A stretch of 64,000 nucleotides of DNA from Haloglomus salinum (GCF_024298825.1 NZ_CP101153.1:1674001-1738000); one strand, 5' to 3'; counted from the first letter of the stretch, positions 26,129 through 35,239 are shown. The notes: generated from the letters alone by a model not told the origin. Numbers and translations are program-made.

Positions 26129-26389
26129 TCACTTCCAGATGGCCGTCACCGCCACGTCGTCGGCCGTGACGGTCTCGAACTCGTAGCCGCGGTCGTCCAG
26201 CTTCGGATAGAGGTGCTGTGGTGCGCGGTCGTTGAACTGTACGAGGACCGTCTCGTCCGGGAGCTCGACGAGCCGCTCCAGCGTCTCCTTCAGGGGCGTC
26301 GGCGGGCCCGCCTCGACGTGGTCGAGCCGCTCGCGGGGGCGGTCGGTCGGCGCGTGCTCGAACTCCGGTAGTCGCCTGGCGCGTGACAT
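26129..26389 (-). CDS. DUF2249 domain protein
   Basis: The protein has 86 residues. It shows the DUF2249/SirA-like pattern of a small alpha-beta domain: LDHVEAGPPTPLKETLERLVELPDET, then VLVQFNDRAPQHLYPKLDDRGYEFE and a final strand VAVTAIWK. DUF2249 proteins cluster with anaerobic respiration and nitrogen-oxide genes in many prokaryotes. The start is ATG at 26389, 37 bases after a CCCGAA-N4-TTCGGG site. It is the downstream member of a same-strand pair with the gene at 26469 but has its own operator. Confidence 0.75.
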   Translation of the reverse strand: MSRARRLPEFEHAPTDRPRERLDHVEAGPPTPLKETLERLVELPDETVLVQFNDRAPQHLYPKLDDRGYEFETVTADDVAVTAIWK

Positions 26390-26425
26390 ATCCGGGACCA
26401 GGCGGCCCCATCCCCTCGCGGTTGC

Positions 26426-26441
26426 CCCGAACGTGTTCGGG
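26426..26441 (-). promoter_or_regulatory. CCCGAA-N4-TTCGGG operator, copy 1
   Basis: CCCGAA-CGTG-TTCGGG lies 37-52 bases upstream of the DUF2249 ATG at 26389. The promoter between site and start lacks an obvious TATA box, as expected for an activated promoter. The same palindrome occurs at 26821 and 29487. It resembles the CGAA/TTCG inverted-repeat motif reported for the haloarchaeal denitrification regulator NarO; that link is from memory and unchecked. Confidence 0.7.
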
Positions 26442-26468
26442 TCCGGTCGACGGCCGCGCTCCCCGCTG

Positions 26469-26783
26469 CTACTCGACCACGTACGACTGGTACTCCCCAC
26501 GCGTCCGCACGTCCACGAAGCGGTGCCGGCGGCCCTCGCCGGCGGTGCCCATCCCCGACGGGTCCGGACCGTCCGAATCGTACACCTCGTTGGCGCCCCG
26601 GAGGCCGCTGGCCGCGAGCCGCTCGCGGATGCCGTCGGGCAACGCCGCGTCCGGTTCGACCGTCACCACCAGCACCCGGTCGGTGAAGCTCTTCGCCAGC
26701 CACGCGTCCGCGACCGCCGGGTCCTCGGCCACGTCGGCGGCCAGGTCGCGCAGGTCGGCGCCGCGGTCGGTCCTCGGGGTCAT
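26469..26783 (-). CDS. Small acidic protein of the radical SAM/DUF2249 cluster
   Basis: The protein has 104 residues, mostly alpha-beta with no cysteine. Visible segments are a helical N-terminus (ADLRDLAADVAEDPAVADAW), a strand VLVVTVEPDA, a loop with Gly/Asp and a last strand RTRGEYQSYVVE. The family is not recognised. The start is ATG at 26783, 38 bases downstream of a CCCGAA-N4-TTCGGG site, so it shares regulation with the two DUF2249 genes, which is the best hint to its role. Confidence 0.68.
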   Translation of the reverse strand: MTPRTDRGADLRDLAADVAEDPAVADAWLAKSFTDRVLVVTVEPDAALPDGIRERLAASGLRGANEVYDSDGPDPSGMGTAGEGRRHRFVDVRTRGEYQSYVVE

Positions 26784-26820
26784 CACGCGAACGGCCGACG
26801 GCAACCGATGAAGGCTCCTT

Positions 26821-26836
26821 CCCGAACATCTTCGGG
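26821..26836 (-). promoter_or_regulatory. CCCGAA-N4-TTCGGG operator, copy 2
   Basis: CCCGAA-CATC-TTCGGG lies 38-53 bases upstream of the ATG at 26783, the same position as in the other two copies. Confidence 0.7.
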
Positions 26837-26933
26837 CGCAAGCGCGACCGAAACGAAGAATATCACTAGAATGGTGGGGATTGTAGTTATATATCTGCCA
26901 TTTGGGACTTATCTATACGATTCCGATCAAGTA

Positions 26934-28067
26934 TCAATCTCCGCTGGCGAAATCGGCACTCTCGTGTTCGGGACCGGGCAGCGGTCCGTCGTACTCCTCG
27001 GGCACGTAGGCACAGAGCGGGTCGCTGGCGAGCGGGTCGCCGGTGTGGGCGTACGCCCGGGACCGGCTCCCCCCACAGACGCCGCGGAACTCGCAGGCCC
27101 CGCACTTCCCGGAGAGCGCATCGCGGTCGCGCAGGCGCCGGAACAGCTCCGAATCGCGGTAGATGTCGACGACGGACCCCTCGCGGACGTTGCCGGCGGC
27201 CTCCGGGAGGAAGCCGGACGGGTAGACCTCACCGACGTGGCTGACGAAGGCGAACCCGTCCCCGGCGACGATGCCGAGCCGTCGGTCCATCCCGCTGCCG
27301 GGGATGTCGGGGACCTCGCCGCCGTTCGGCCGGGCGGAGTCACGCAACCGCTCCAGACCGATGCGCCGGTAGGAGGGCGCCTCCGTCGTCTTCACGGCGA
27401 ACGGCGCCTCGTCGTTCACGTCGTGGAGCCAGTCCATGACGCGCTCGGCACGCTCGGGCGAGATGGAATCCAGGGTCGCCCCCCGGCCGACCGGGACGAG
27501 GAAGAACACCGACCAGAGCACCGCACCTAGCTCGCGCACGCGGTCGCGGATGGCCGGCAACTGCTCGACGGTGTCGGCAAAGACCGTCGTGTTGACCTGC
27601 AGCGGGAGCCCGAGTTCGCGGGCGTGCTCGGCTGCACGGACGGTCGTCTCGAAGCTCCCCACCTCACCGCGGAAGGCGTCGTGGCTCGTGGCGTCGCCGC
27701 CGTCGAGGCTGAGCGCGAGCCGCTGGAGCCCTCGCCCGTGGAGCGCAGCCAGGGTCTCGCGGTCGAGCCCGTCGGTGCCCGATGGCGTGAGCGTCATCCG
27801 GCAGCCGGCGTCCGTGCCGTACCGGACGAGTTCGGGCAGGTCCGGCCGCTTCATCGGGTCGCCGCCCGACAGGACGACGAGCTGGTCGTCGCCGAAGCGA
27901 GCCGCGTCGTCGAGTAGCGCCTTCCCCTCGCCGGTCGACAGCTCCCGGGGGTCGCGGGCGGGCTGGGCGTCCGCGCGGCAGTGGTCACACGAGAGGTCAC
28001 ACGCCTGTGTCACCTCCCAGACGAGGACGAACGGCCGCCGGTCGGTGTCGAGTTCGGACGGTCGCAT
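26934..28067 (-). CDS. Radical SAM/SPASM protein
   Basis: The protein has 377 residues. The [4Fe-4S]-SAM cluster is bound by CDLSCDHC (C23, C27, C30), followed by the SAM-contacting GGDP and a TIM-barrel core. A C-terminal SPASM region (KCGACEFRGVCGGSRSRAYA and a late Cys in DPLC) holds an auxiliary Fe-S cluster. This resembles TIGR04053-type enzymes and heme d1/heme-maturation relatives such as NirJ and AhbD, and also peptide-modifying enzymes. It diverges from the regulator gene at 28165 over 97 bases containing a TCCCA-N5-TGGGAA site. A partner peptide (CGCGG type) is encoded just beyond the regulator. Confidence 0.88.
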   Translation of the reverse strand: MRPSELDTDRRPFVLVWEVTQACDLSCDHCRADAQPARDPRELSTGEGKALLDDAARFGDDQLVVLSGGDPMKRPDLPELVRYGTDAGCRMTLTPSGTDGLDRETLAALHGRGLQRLALSLDGGDATSHDAFRGEVGSFETTVRAAEHARELGLPLQVNTTVFADTVEQLPAIRDRVRELGAVLWSVFFLVPVGRGATLDSISPERAERVMDWLHDVNDEAPFAVKTTEAPSYRRIGLERLRDSARPNGGEVPDIPGSGMDRRLGIVAGDGFAFVSHVGEVYPSGFLPEAAGNVREGSVVDIYRDSELFRRLRDRDALSGKCGACEFRGVCGGSRSRAYAHTGDPLASDPLCAYVPEEYDGPLPGPEHESADFASGD

Positions 28068-28109
28068 GGGCGCCGGTACGGTCCGAATCCTACCAACGGT
28101 GTGGCCCAG

Positions 28110-28125
28110 TCCCACACGATGGGAA
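28110..28125. promoter_or_regulatory. TCCCA-N5-TGGGAA palindromic site, copy 1
   Basis: TCCCA-CACGA-TGGGAA lies 43-58 bases upstream of the radical SAM start (28067) and 40-55 bases upstream of the regulator start (28165), so one site could serve both divergent promoters. The same motif with the same spacer length occurs at 31908. Confidence 0.6.
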
Positions 28126-28164
28126 CGGGCATCGTTTAGGGCAGCGGGGCCCAGAGAGGAGGCA

Positions 28165-28827
28165 ATGCCCCACGCCGAGTTGACGGTCACACTGCCGCCG
28201 GCGATCTGGATCGGCGCGGTCTCCCGGGAGTTCCCGGACGCGACGTTCCGGGTACTGTCCGCGGTCCCCCGCGACGAGGACGGGTTCGGGCTGGTCGATG
28301 TCCGGACCGACGACCCCGACGGCGTCCTCGCGTGGCTGCGGGACGCGCCGGCGGTGATGGCCGTCGAACCCATCCGGCAGGAGGCCGACGGTGTCGTCAT
28401 CCAGTTCGAGACCTCGCAGCCGCTGTTGCTCGCGTCGGTACAGGCGTCCGGGGTGCCGCTCTCGCTCCCGGTCGATATCAGCGACGGTCGGGCCAGCCTG
28501 GAGCTGACGGCCTCGCGCGACCGCATCGCCGCGCTCGGCGAGGCGTTCGACGACCTCGGTGTCACCTACTCGCTGGACCGGCTGTACGAGTCCGTCGAGG
28601 CCGCCGCCCCCCTGACCGAGAAGCAGCGCGAGACCCTCCTCGCCGCGCTGGAGCATGGCTACTACGACACGCCGCGGACGGCCACCCTCTCCGAGCTGGC
28701 CGACGAGCTGGAGATGGCGAACTCGACGCTGAGCGAGCTCCTCCACCGCGCCGAGGAGTCGGTCATCAAGGCGTTCGTCGCCGACCGGCTCGACACGGAC
28801 CTCGACGTGGAGCCGCCCGGCCCGTAG
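28165..28827 (+). CDS. Bat/HTH_10-family transcriptional regulator of the radical SAM cluster
   Basis: The protein has 220 residues. An N-terminal domain of about 150 residues without cysteines is followed by the HTH_10 domain: LTEKQRETLLAALEHGYYD, TATLSELADELEMANSTLSE and LLHRAEESVIKAFVADRL. The family activates promoters in haloarchaea (Bat, DmsR and NarO are examples). Unlike NarO it has no cysteine cluster, so it should not sense redox through an Fe-S centre. Its position between two cluster genes and next to a palindrome shared with both radical SAM promoters makes it the likely local regulator. Confidence 0.85.
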   Translation: MPHAELTVTLPPAIWIGAVSREFPDATFRVLSAVPRDEDGFGLVDVRTDDPDGVLAWLRDAPAVMAVEPIRQEADGVVIQFETSQPLLLASVQASGVPLSLPVDISDGRASLELTASRDRIAALGEAFDDLGVTYSLDRLYESVEAAAPLTEKQRETLLAALEHGYYDTPRTATLSELADELEMANSTLSELLHRAEESVIKAFVADRLDTDLDVEPPGP

Positions 28828-28857
28828 CCACCGACCCGCCGACCGACCTTCGTACCG

Positions 28858-29199
28858 TCACTCCCGGACGTGGACCCGGGTGACGAAGCCGCCACAGCCA
28901 CAGCGCTCGACGAACTCGTGGTCGAGGTCACGGGCGTCCAGCTCCGCGTCGAGGTAGCCCTCGGGATGCCCGTGGTCACCGTGCGTGACGAGGTTGACGT
29001 GGTAGCCGGGGGCGGTCCGTTCGACCGCCAGCAGCGCCGCACGGACGAGGCGGCCACGGTCGTCGGCGTGGACCGGCTGCTCCAGATTGACCGACCAGGA
29101 GCCGTCGTGGTCCTCGGCGAGCGCGGGGTCCGCGGGGTCGACGACCACGGCGTCGTCCGGGTCGACCGCGTCGAGGTCGTGCGCGCGGTCGGCGCTCAT
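28858..29199 (-). CDS. CGCGG-type candidate radical SAM-modified protein (putative RiPP)
   Basis: The protein has 113 residues. It matches what I recall of the CGCGG family of candidate radical SAM-modified peptides: SWSVNLEQPVHADDRG, HVNLVTHGDHGHP and the signature CGCGG at 100-104 (FVERCGCGGFVTRVHV). The cysteines of CGCGG are the expected modification site. The ATG at 29199 overlaps the stop of the DUF2249 gene as ATGA, so both are made from the operator at 29487. The family name is from memory; the motif itself is seen directly. Confidence 0.78.
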   Translation of the reverse strand: MSADRAHDLDAVDPDDAVVVDPADPALAEDHDGSWSVNLEQPVHADDRGRLVRAALLAVERTAPGYHVNLVTHGDHGHPEGYLDAELDARDLDHEFVERCGCGGFVTRVHVRE

Positions 29200-29447
29200 C
29201 CCTCCACCTCCTCGGCCGGGAGCTTCGGGAGCGTCGCGACGAACTCCTCGACGCCGCGGCGCTCTACCTCGTAACCGTCCGCGTCGAACGCCTCGACCTC
29301 GGCCTGGAACTCGTAGAACAGCGGTTGCGGGTCGTGGTCGTTGATGATGGTCAACGCCTCGCCCGACGGGATTTCGGTGAACGTCTCGTGGATGCGGTCG
29401 TGGCGCTCGGCTGGCGGCAGGTCGCGGATGTCGAGTTCGGTGCTCAT
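29196..29447 (-). CDS. DUF2249 domain protein
   Basis: The protein has 83 residues: LDIRDLPPAERHDRIHETFTEIPSGEALTI is followed by NDHDPQPLFYEFQAEVEAF and a final VERRGVEEFVATLPK. This is the DUF2249 pattern, with a conserved His-Asp-Pro-x-Pro-Leu motif that may hold a metal or heme-type ligand. It is the first gene of a two-gene unit with the CGCGG protein. The start is ATG at 29447, 40 bases downstream of the third CCCGAA-N4-TTCGGG site. Confidence 0.78.
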   Translation of the reverse strand: MSTELDIRDLPPAERHDRIHETFTEIPSGEALTIINDHDPQPLFYEFQAEVEAFDADGYEVERRGVEEFVATLPKLPAEEVEG

Positions 29448-29486
29448 GACAGCCCATGCTCCGAGGGCCAGCAGCCTGGGCCTTCG

Positions 29487-29502
29487 CCCGAAGATGTTCG
29501 GG
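29487..29502 (-). promoter_or_regulatory. CCCGAA-N4-TTCGGG operator, copy 3
   Basis: CCCGAA-GATG-TTCGGG lies 40-55 bases upstream of the DUF2249 ATG at 29447. It controls the DUF2249-CGCGG unit by position. Confidence 0.7.
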
Positions 29503-29783
29503 GGCGGGGCGTCGGCGACCCCGGGTCCGCGGGCGCTGCTCGGCTCGCCGCCCCGTTCGCACACTCGGTACACTGCCCTTCCGTTCCGAGGGGTTGTTTA
29601 CACTATTGGGTACTAATCCGCATATACTCTTACACTGTTTCCTCCGAAGGACATTTCAGTTGACGGTTCCTATACAGGTGTAGTGATGGCTTCCCTGAGA
29701 CCCCCCGTTGCGCGGGCCGCGTGGCGTGCCCCCAGCGGCGCACAGCCGGACACAGGTGCGGCGCGAGACTCGGGGTGGGTAGC
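29503..29783. other. Intergenic region between the DUF2249 unit and the acetyltransferase
   Basis: No gene is seen. AT-rich sequence around 29594-29685 contains TATA-like elements (GTTTACACTATT, GCATATACTCTTACAC, CCTATACAGG) that could drive the acetyltransferase gene on the plus strand. Confidence 0.5.
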
Positions 29784-30305
29784 ATGATCGAAGGGCGCCG
29801 TGCCCCGTCGTCGGGCGGTCGATGGGGTCCGTCGGTTCGCGAGGCGTTCGAGGACGAGTACGGCCGGGAGATACGGTTCCGACCGTACGAGCCGAGTGAC
29901 CGCGACGCGCTCGTCGGGATGTACGAGTCGTTCGACCCGGCCCAGCGCGCCCAGGGGATTCCCCCGGTCCGGACGGACGGCATCGAGTCGTGGCTCGACA
30001 GCGTGCTGGACGGCCCCTCCGTCCTGGCCTGGCACGGGGACCGGGTTGTCGGACACGTCGTGTTCGTCCCCGACGGGGACGGTGGCCACGAACTCGCGAT
30101 ATTCGTCCACCAGGCACATCAGGAGGCCGGCATCGGTTCGCGGCTCCTCGATGCGGGCCTCGACCACGCACGCGAGCAGGGCGTCGCGAACGTCTGGTTG
30201 CTGGTCACCTGGGGGAACACGCGAGCGCGCGGCCTCTACGAGAAGTCGGGGTTCACCGTCGACGACCCGACCGGCAGCGACCTCCGGATGTCGAAGCGGC
30301 TCTGA
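29784..30305 (+). CDS. GNAT-family N-acetyltransferase
   Basis: The protein has 173 residues. The GNAT fold is complete: an N-terminal IRFRPYEPSDRDALVGMYESF, central strands VVGHVVFVPDGDGGHELAIFVH, the acetyl-CoA pyrophosphate loop HQEAGIGSRLLDAGL and the C-terminal LYEKSGFTVDDPTG. The acceptor is unknown. The start is ATG at 29784 (MIEGRRAP); an upstream in-frame ATG at 29721 would add a less halophile-like stretch. Its neighbours on the opposite strand belong to the radical SAM cluster; no link is evident. Confidence 0.83.
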   Translation: MIEGRRAPSSGGRWGPSVREAFEDEYGREIRFRPYEPSDRDALVGMYESFDPAQRAQGIPPVRTDGIESWLDSVLDGPSVLAWHGDRVVGHVVFVPDGDGGHELAIFVHQAHQEAGIGSRLLDAGLDHAREQGVANVWLLVTWGNTRARGLYEKSGFTVDDPTGSDLRMSKRL

Positions 30306-30355
30306 CAGCCTCCTGCGGCCCGCCAACGCTCCCGACGCCGCTCAGTCCGCCGTTC

Positions 30356-31555
30356 TCAATCGGCCGCCCCGCCGTCGCCCGCCGGGGTACCGGCGCCGCG
30401 CTCGGCCGGCGTGAGGTAGCACTGCGGGTCCGTCGCCGCGATGTCGTCGGTCACGGTCAGCGCACGCAGCCGTGAGGCCCCGCGGCAGATGTCGGCGTAC
30501 GCACACGACCGGCACTGCTCGCCGAGGCTGGCGGGGCGGTCGCGCAGACGGCCCAGCAGGGGATTCGACTCGTCGTCCCAGATGGCGCCGAACGGACGGT
30601 CACGGACGTTGCCGAGGCTGTAGGACTGCCAGAACTGCGTCGCGTGGACGTTCCCCAGGTAGTCGATGTCCGCGACGCGCTCGCCGGCCGGGTCGCCGCC
30701 GTTGCGCTCGAGGTAGCGCCGCACCCGGCGGGCGCGCTCCTCGCCGAACGCCTCGCGCGCGTACTCGACGAGGTACGCGGCGTCGCAGTAGTTGCCCACC
30801 AGCAGCGTCTCGATGCCGGCGCCAGAGTGGTACTCGCGGGTCAACTCGACCAGCTCCGTGATGGCCTCGCGCCGGCGCTCGGGAGTGAGGTCCGCCTCGG
30901 GAACCCCACGGCCGCCGTAGGCGAGGTGGTAGAAGCAGAAGCGGTCGACGCCCACGTCGGTCAGCAGGTCGACCACGTCGGCGATGTCGTCGACGGTCTG
31001 CTCGGTGACGGTGTAGCGCAGGCCCGTCTTCAGGCCGGCATCGAGACAGGCCTCGATGCCCCGGACCGCGGCGTCGAAGGCGCCCGCCTCCCCCCGGAAG
31101 GCGTCGTTCGTCTCGCGCCCGCCGTCGACGGAGACGCCGGCGTACGCGAGGCCGGCGTCCCGCAGCTCGCGGGCCCGCTCGCGGGTCAGGAGCGTCCCGT
31201 TGGTCGAGAGGACGGGCCGTAGCCCCGCCTCGCTCGCGTGCGCGACGAGTTCCGGGAGGTCGTCCCGGACCAGCGGCTCGCCGCCGGAGAACAGGACGAC
31301 CGGGACCCCGTAGGCGGCGAGTTCGTCGAGCATCGCTTTCCCCTCCGCCGTGGTGAGTTCGCCGGGCGCCGAGCCGCAGTCGGCGCCGGCGTAGCAGTGC
31401 GCACACGAGAGGTTGCACTGCTTCGTCGTGTTCCAGACGACGACCGGGTGCTCCTGCCGGCGCTCGCGGATCTGCTCGGCGTCGGAGTCGGCCCCGTACC
31501 GGAGGCCGTCGCCCGCCGCGTCGAGGTCGTAGAGGAGTTTGCTGATGGATATCAC
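30356..31555 (-). CDS. Radical SAM/SPASM protein paired with an Htur_1727-type partner
   Basis: The protein has 399 residues. The radical SAM motif CNLSCAHC has C47, C51 and C54; GGEPLVRDD contacts SAM, and the C-terminal SPASM cysteines occur in QCRSCAYADICRGASR with a late DPQC. An N-terminal helical extension (about 1-35) precedes the barrel. The GTG start at 31555 overlaps the stop of the partner gene as GTGA, a strong sign that they work together. Expected chemistry is radical modification of the partner or a related maturation step; heme-related chemistry is an alternative. Confidence 0.88.
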   Translation of the reverse strand: MISISKLLYDLDAAGDGLRYGADSDAEQIRERRQEHPVVVWNTTKQCNLSCAHCYAGADCGSAPGELTTAEGKAMLDELAAYGVPVVLFSGGEPLVRDDLPELVAHASEAGLRPVLSTNGTLLTRERARELRDAGLAYAGVSVDGGRETNDAFRGEAGAFDAAVRGIEACLDAGLKTGLRYTVTEQTVDDIADVVDLLTDVGVDRFCFYHLAYGGRGVPEADLTPERRREAITELVELTREYHSGAGIETLLVGNYCDAAYLVEYAREAFGEERARRVRRYLERNGGDPAGERVADIDYLGNVHATQFWQSYSLGNVRDRPFGAIWDDESNPLLGRLRDRPASLGEQCRSCAYADICRGASRLRALTVTDDIAATDPQCYLTPAERGAGTPAGDGGAAD

Positions 31556-31863
31556 GACGGCTCACCCCCAGCCTCGGTCCGGTACCCCGCACCGAGGTCG
31601 CGCGTCGTGACCCGGGACACCTCGGTCGCCGGGCAACACCACACCGTCGTTGCCTCGGGGAACAGCCCGGTCGCCCGTTCGTGGGCGGCCTCGGGGTCGG
31701 GCGCCGTCACGCTCCCGGCGTGACGGAGCGGTTCGGTCGGCGACTCGCGCAGGAACAGCTCCCACTCCGGCTCGCCGTCCGACCGCGGGGTGTCGACGGT
31801 GGTCCACCCCGGTCCGGTGTCAGAGCGAGTCCGCTCGTCCGGCGCGTCACCTTCGTCCGTCAT
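31552..31863 (-). CDS. Htur_1727-type radical SAM-partnered protein (candidate RiPP)
   Basis: The protein has 103 residues. The core WELFLRESPTEPLRHAGSV, DPEAAHERATGLFPEATT, VWCCPATEVSRVT matches what I recall of the Htur_1727 radical SAM-partner family; it also resembles the small PaaB fold of phenylacetyl-CoA epoxidases. Cys76-Cys77 are the obvious candidates for modification or cofactor binding. The start is ATG at 31863, 45 bases after a TCCCA-N5-TGGGAA site; the gene leads a two-gene operon with the radical SAM enzyme. Confidence 0.78.
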   Translation of the reverse strand: MTDEGDAPDERTRSDTGPGWTTVDTPRSDGEPEWELFLRESPTEPLRHAGSVTAPDPEAAHERATGLFPEATTVWCCPATEVSRVTTRDLGAGYRTEAGGEPS

Positions 31864-31907
31864 CACACGGGCGGAGGGACCGGACCCACCTTGATGGTGC
31901 CACCGGC

Positions 31908-31923
31908 TCCCAGGGCGTGGGAA
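31908..31923 (-). promoter_or_regulatory. TCCCA-N5-TGGGAA palindromic site, copy 2
   Basis: TCCCA-GGGCG-TGGGAA followed by CG lies 45-60 bases upstream of the ATG at 31863, matching the spacing of copy 1 at 28110 from its radical SAM gene. Confidence 0.6.
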
Positions 31924-32001
31924 CGATGGCGGCCTCGTGACGGCGTTCGACCGGAAACGGAGGGGTGGCTGCGAGGGGCGGCCCGCCCGCCGCCGGCCCG
32001 C

Positions 32002-33168
32002 TTACTCGTCGTACGTCCCGCCCTCCAGGTAGTACTCGACGCGGTCGCGGGTCGCCGCGGCGGCCTTGACGAACTCGACGACCCGCTCGCCGTCCTCCCA
32101 GCGGTCGTCGATTATCTCCACCGAGAGCCCTTGCTGGCCGAGGTGGTACAGCAACGCCTCGACGGTATCCGGGTCGCCGCGAACGGTGTGGCGCTCGCCG
32201 ACCGGTTCGTCGGTCGCAACGTCGTGGATGGTCTCGACGAACGGGAGGAGGATGGACTCCCCGAGGTCGTGGGCGCGCTCGCGGAGCCGCTCGTCGTCCT
32301 CGTCGAACTCGGCGGCCTGGAACGCCTCGCGGACGATGCGCGAGAAGACGAAGTCCTGCCCCAGATCGAACGGGAGCGAGAAGGCGTACGCCAGTTCGTC
32401 GTGGTGCTGGGCCTCGGTCGTGTACTTCACCATCGAGTGGCCGTCGTCGGCCTTCAGCACGACGCCCTCGCGGCCGGCCGCGTCGAGGTCGGCGATGGCC
32501 TCGCGGACCACCTCGATGGCGGCCGCCGGCTCCGCGCTGCCGAACAGCCGCGGCTGGGCGAAGCCGTACCGGTCACAGAGGTCGCGGCGCTCGGCGACGG
32601 GCAGCGGCACGCCGGCGGCACGCTCGCGGACGCCGAAGACGCGGAACGCGTTCGTCTCGATGCCGTCGTAGTCGTGGGTCGTGTACGGCGTCTCGGGCCC
32701 GACGAGTTCGGCACACAGCATCCGCCCGGGATGGTCGTCGAAGAAGGCCGCCGTCTCCAGCCGCTCGCGGGCCAGCACGGTCGTGTACGGACAGACGTGC
32801 CCGCCACGCGTGAACGCGAGGACCGTCGTCCCGTCGGCATCCTCGGCGTCACCACTCGCCTCGTCAGCCGTGTCCACGCGGACGATGCGGACGTTGAACC
32901 CGTCGAGCTTCTCCTCGACGTGGACGGTCTCGTCGGGGTCGAACACGGACCGGAGGCCGGCGTCGAGCGCGAGGACCCGCGCGACGCTCGGATAGCCCCG
33001 GACGACGGTGCCGTCCCCGAGCACGACGGTCCCGCGCTCGACGCCGTGCCGGGCGGCCGACAGCGCGTGGTACGTGAGTCCCTCGAACTCGCGCTCGCGG
33101 AAGTGCTCGAACAGCTCCGCGGGCTCGTCGGCGGTCGAGTCCAGCCGGTCGAACCACGCTTCGTCCAT
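32002..33168 (-). CDS. ATP-dependent RNA ligase, Pab1020/Rnl3 family
   Basis: The protein has 388 residues. It joins or circularises RNA ends through a ligase-AMP intermediate. The nucleotidyl-transfer lysine is in VEEKLDGFNVRIV; further motifs are LCAELVGPETPY, NAFRVFGVRER, REGVVLKADDG and MVKYTT. The C-terminal 140 residues form the helical and dimerisation region typical of this archaeal family. The start is ATG at 33168 (MDEAWFDRL). It diverges from the PIN-domain partner gene across 135 bases. Confidence 0.9.
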   Translation of the reverse strand: MDEAWFDRLDSTADEPAELFEHFREREFEGLTYHALSAARHGVERGTVVLGDGTVVRGYPSVARVLALDAGLRSVFDPDETVHVEEKLDGFNVRIVRVDTADEASGDAEDADGTTVLAFTRGGHVCPYTTVLARERLETAAFFDDHPGRMLCAELVGPETPYTTHDYDGIETNAFRVFGVRERAAGVPLPVAERRDLCDRYGFAQPRLFGSAEPAAAIEVVREAIADLDAAGREGVVLKADDGHSMVKYTTEAQHHDELAYAFSLPFDLGQDFVFSRIVREAFQAAEFDEDDERLRERAHDLGESILLPFVETIHDVATDEPVGERHTVRGDPDTVEALLYHLGQQGLSVEIIDDRWEDGERVVEFVKAAAATRDRVEYYLEGGTYDE

Positions 33169-33303
33169 GTCCCAGGGGAGGCCACAGCCGCTGAAAAGTA
33201 ACGGGGGTGGTTCCCAGGGGGCGTGGGACGACCGACCGCAGGCCGCCCGGAGCACCCCTGGGGCGGGGTGATACCTTTGTACACCGGCCCGCAACCCCCA
33301 GGT

Positions 33304-33978
33304 ATGCCCGGCGACCTCCCGCGCCAGCAGTTCGTCCTCGACACGTCGCTGTTCATCACGGAGGAGATCCGCGAGGACGAGGAGTCGCTGGAGGACGCGG
33401 TGCTCCGGCTGCTGGACCTGGTGGCGACCGCACGGCTCGAGCTGAACATCTCCTGTTACATGCCGCCCTCCATCCACGACGAGCTGACGACGATGCTCCG
33501 TGACCGCGAGGTGAGCGAGGAGGTGTTCGAGCGGCTCGACACCTGGGTCGTCCGCAAGAGTCCGGACCGCTATGGGGTCACCATCCCGGCGGACATCGTC
33601 TACGAGTTCATCGACGAGATGTCCGGCCGCGTCGACCGCGGGCTGCGTGTGAGCGAGGAGGCGCTCCGTGAGGTCGAACAGCTCGACCCCGACGCGCTGA
33701 CCGCCGAAGGGAACGACTACGTGACCGAGGCCGACCGCATCCTCTCGAAGATGCGCGACAAGTACCGGCGGGCGCTCCGCCAGGGCGTGCTCGACTCCCG
33801 CGAGGACTTCGACCTCCTCATCCTCGCGCGCGAACTCGACGCCGGTGTCGTGACCGAGGACCGCGGCGTCATCAGCTGGGCAAACGAGTTCGGCCTCCGG
33901 TACGTCCGCGGTGGGCGCTTCCCGACGCTGCTGGAGGAGTACCTCCGGGCGACGGGTGGCGACAGCCAGGCCGAGTGA
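33304..33978 (+). CDS. RNA ligase partner protein, PIN domain
   Basis: The protein has 224 residues. PIN-domain acidic residues are visible in FVLDTSLFI (near the N-terminus), the central Glu-rich segment and [17 protein letters not shown], with a final Trp-Ala-Asn region. This is the family known as RNA ligase partner, encoded beside Pab1020-type ligases; it presumably trims or cuts the RNA substrate before joining. The start is ATG at 33304, right after an AT-rich stretch (GATACCTTTGTACAC). The divergent ligase gene supports the assignment. Confidence 0.85.
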   Translation: MPGDLPRQQFVLDTSLFITEEIREDEESLEDAVLRLLDLVATARLELNISCYMPPSIHDELTTMLRDREVSEEVFERLDTWVVRKSPDRYGVTIPADIVYEFIDEMSGRVDRGLRVSEEALREVEQLDPDALTAEGNDYVTEADRILSKMRDKYRRALRQGVLDSREDFDLLILARELDAGVVTEDRGVISWANEFGLRYVRGGRFPTLLEEYLRATGGDSQAE

Positions 33979-34041
33979 CGGGCCGGAGCGGGCAGTCCGG
34001 TCCCGGTGGTGCTCGTCGACGGGCCCGTTGGCCCGTCCCGT

Positions 34042-35208
<1,167 letters not shown>

Positions 35209-35239
35209 ACAGCGGGGGCGAGCGCACGGATGTAAAACC

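Noticed and set aside
33211..33228. Third TCCCA...TGGGA site upstream of the RNA ligase
   Set aside because: The spacer is seven bases instead of five and the final AA is missing, so it is not counted as a member of the family, although its distance from the start codon is similar.
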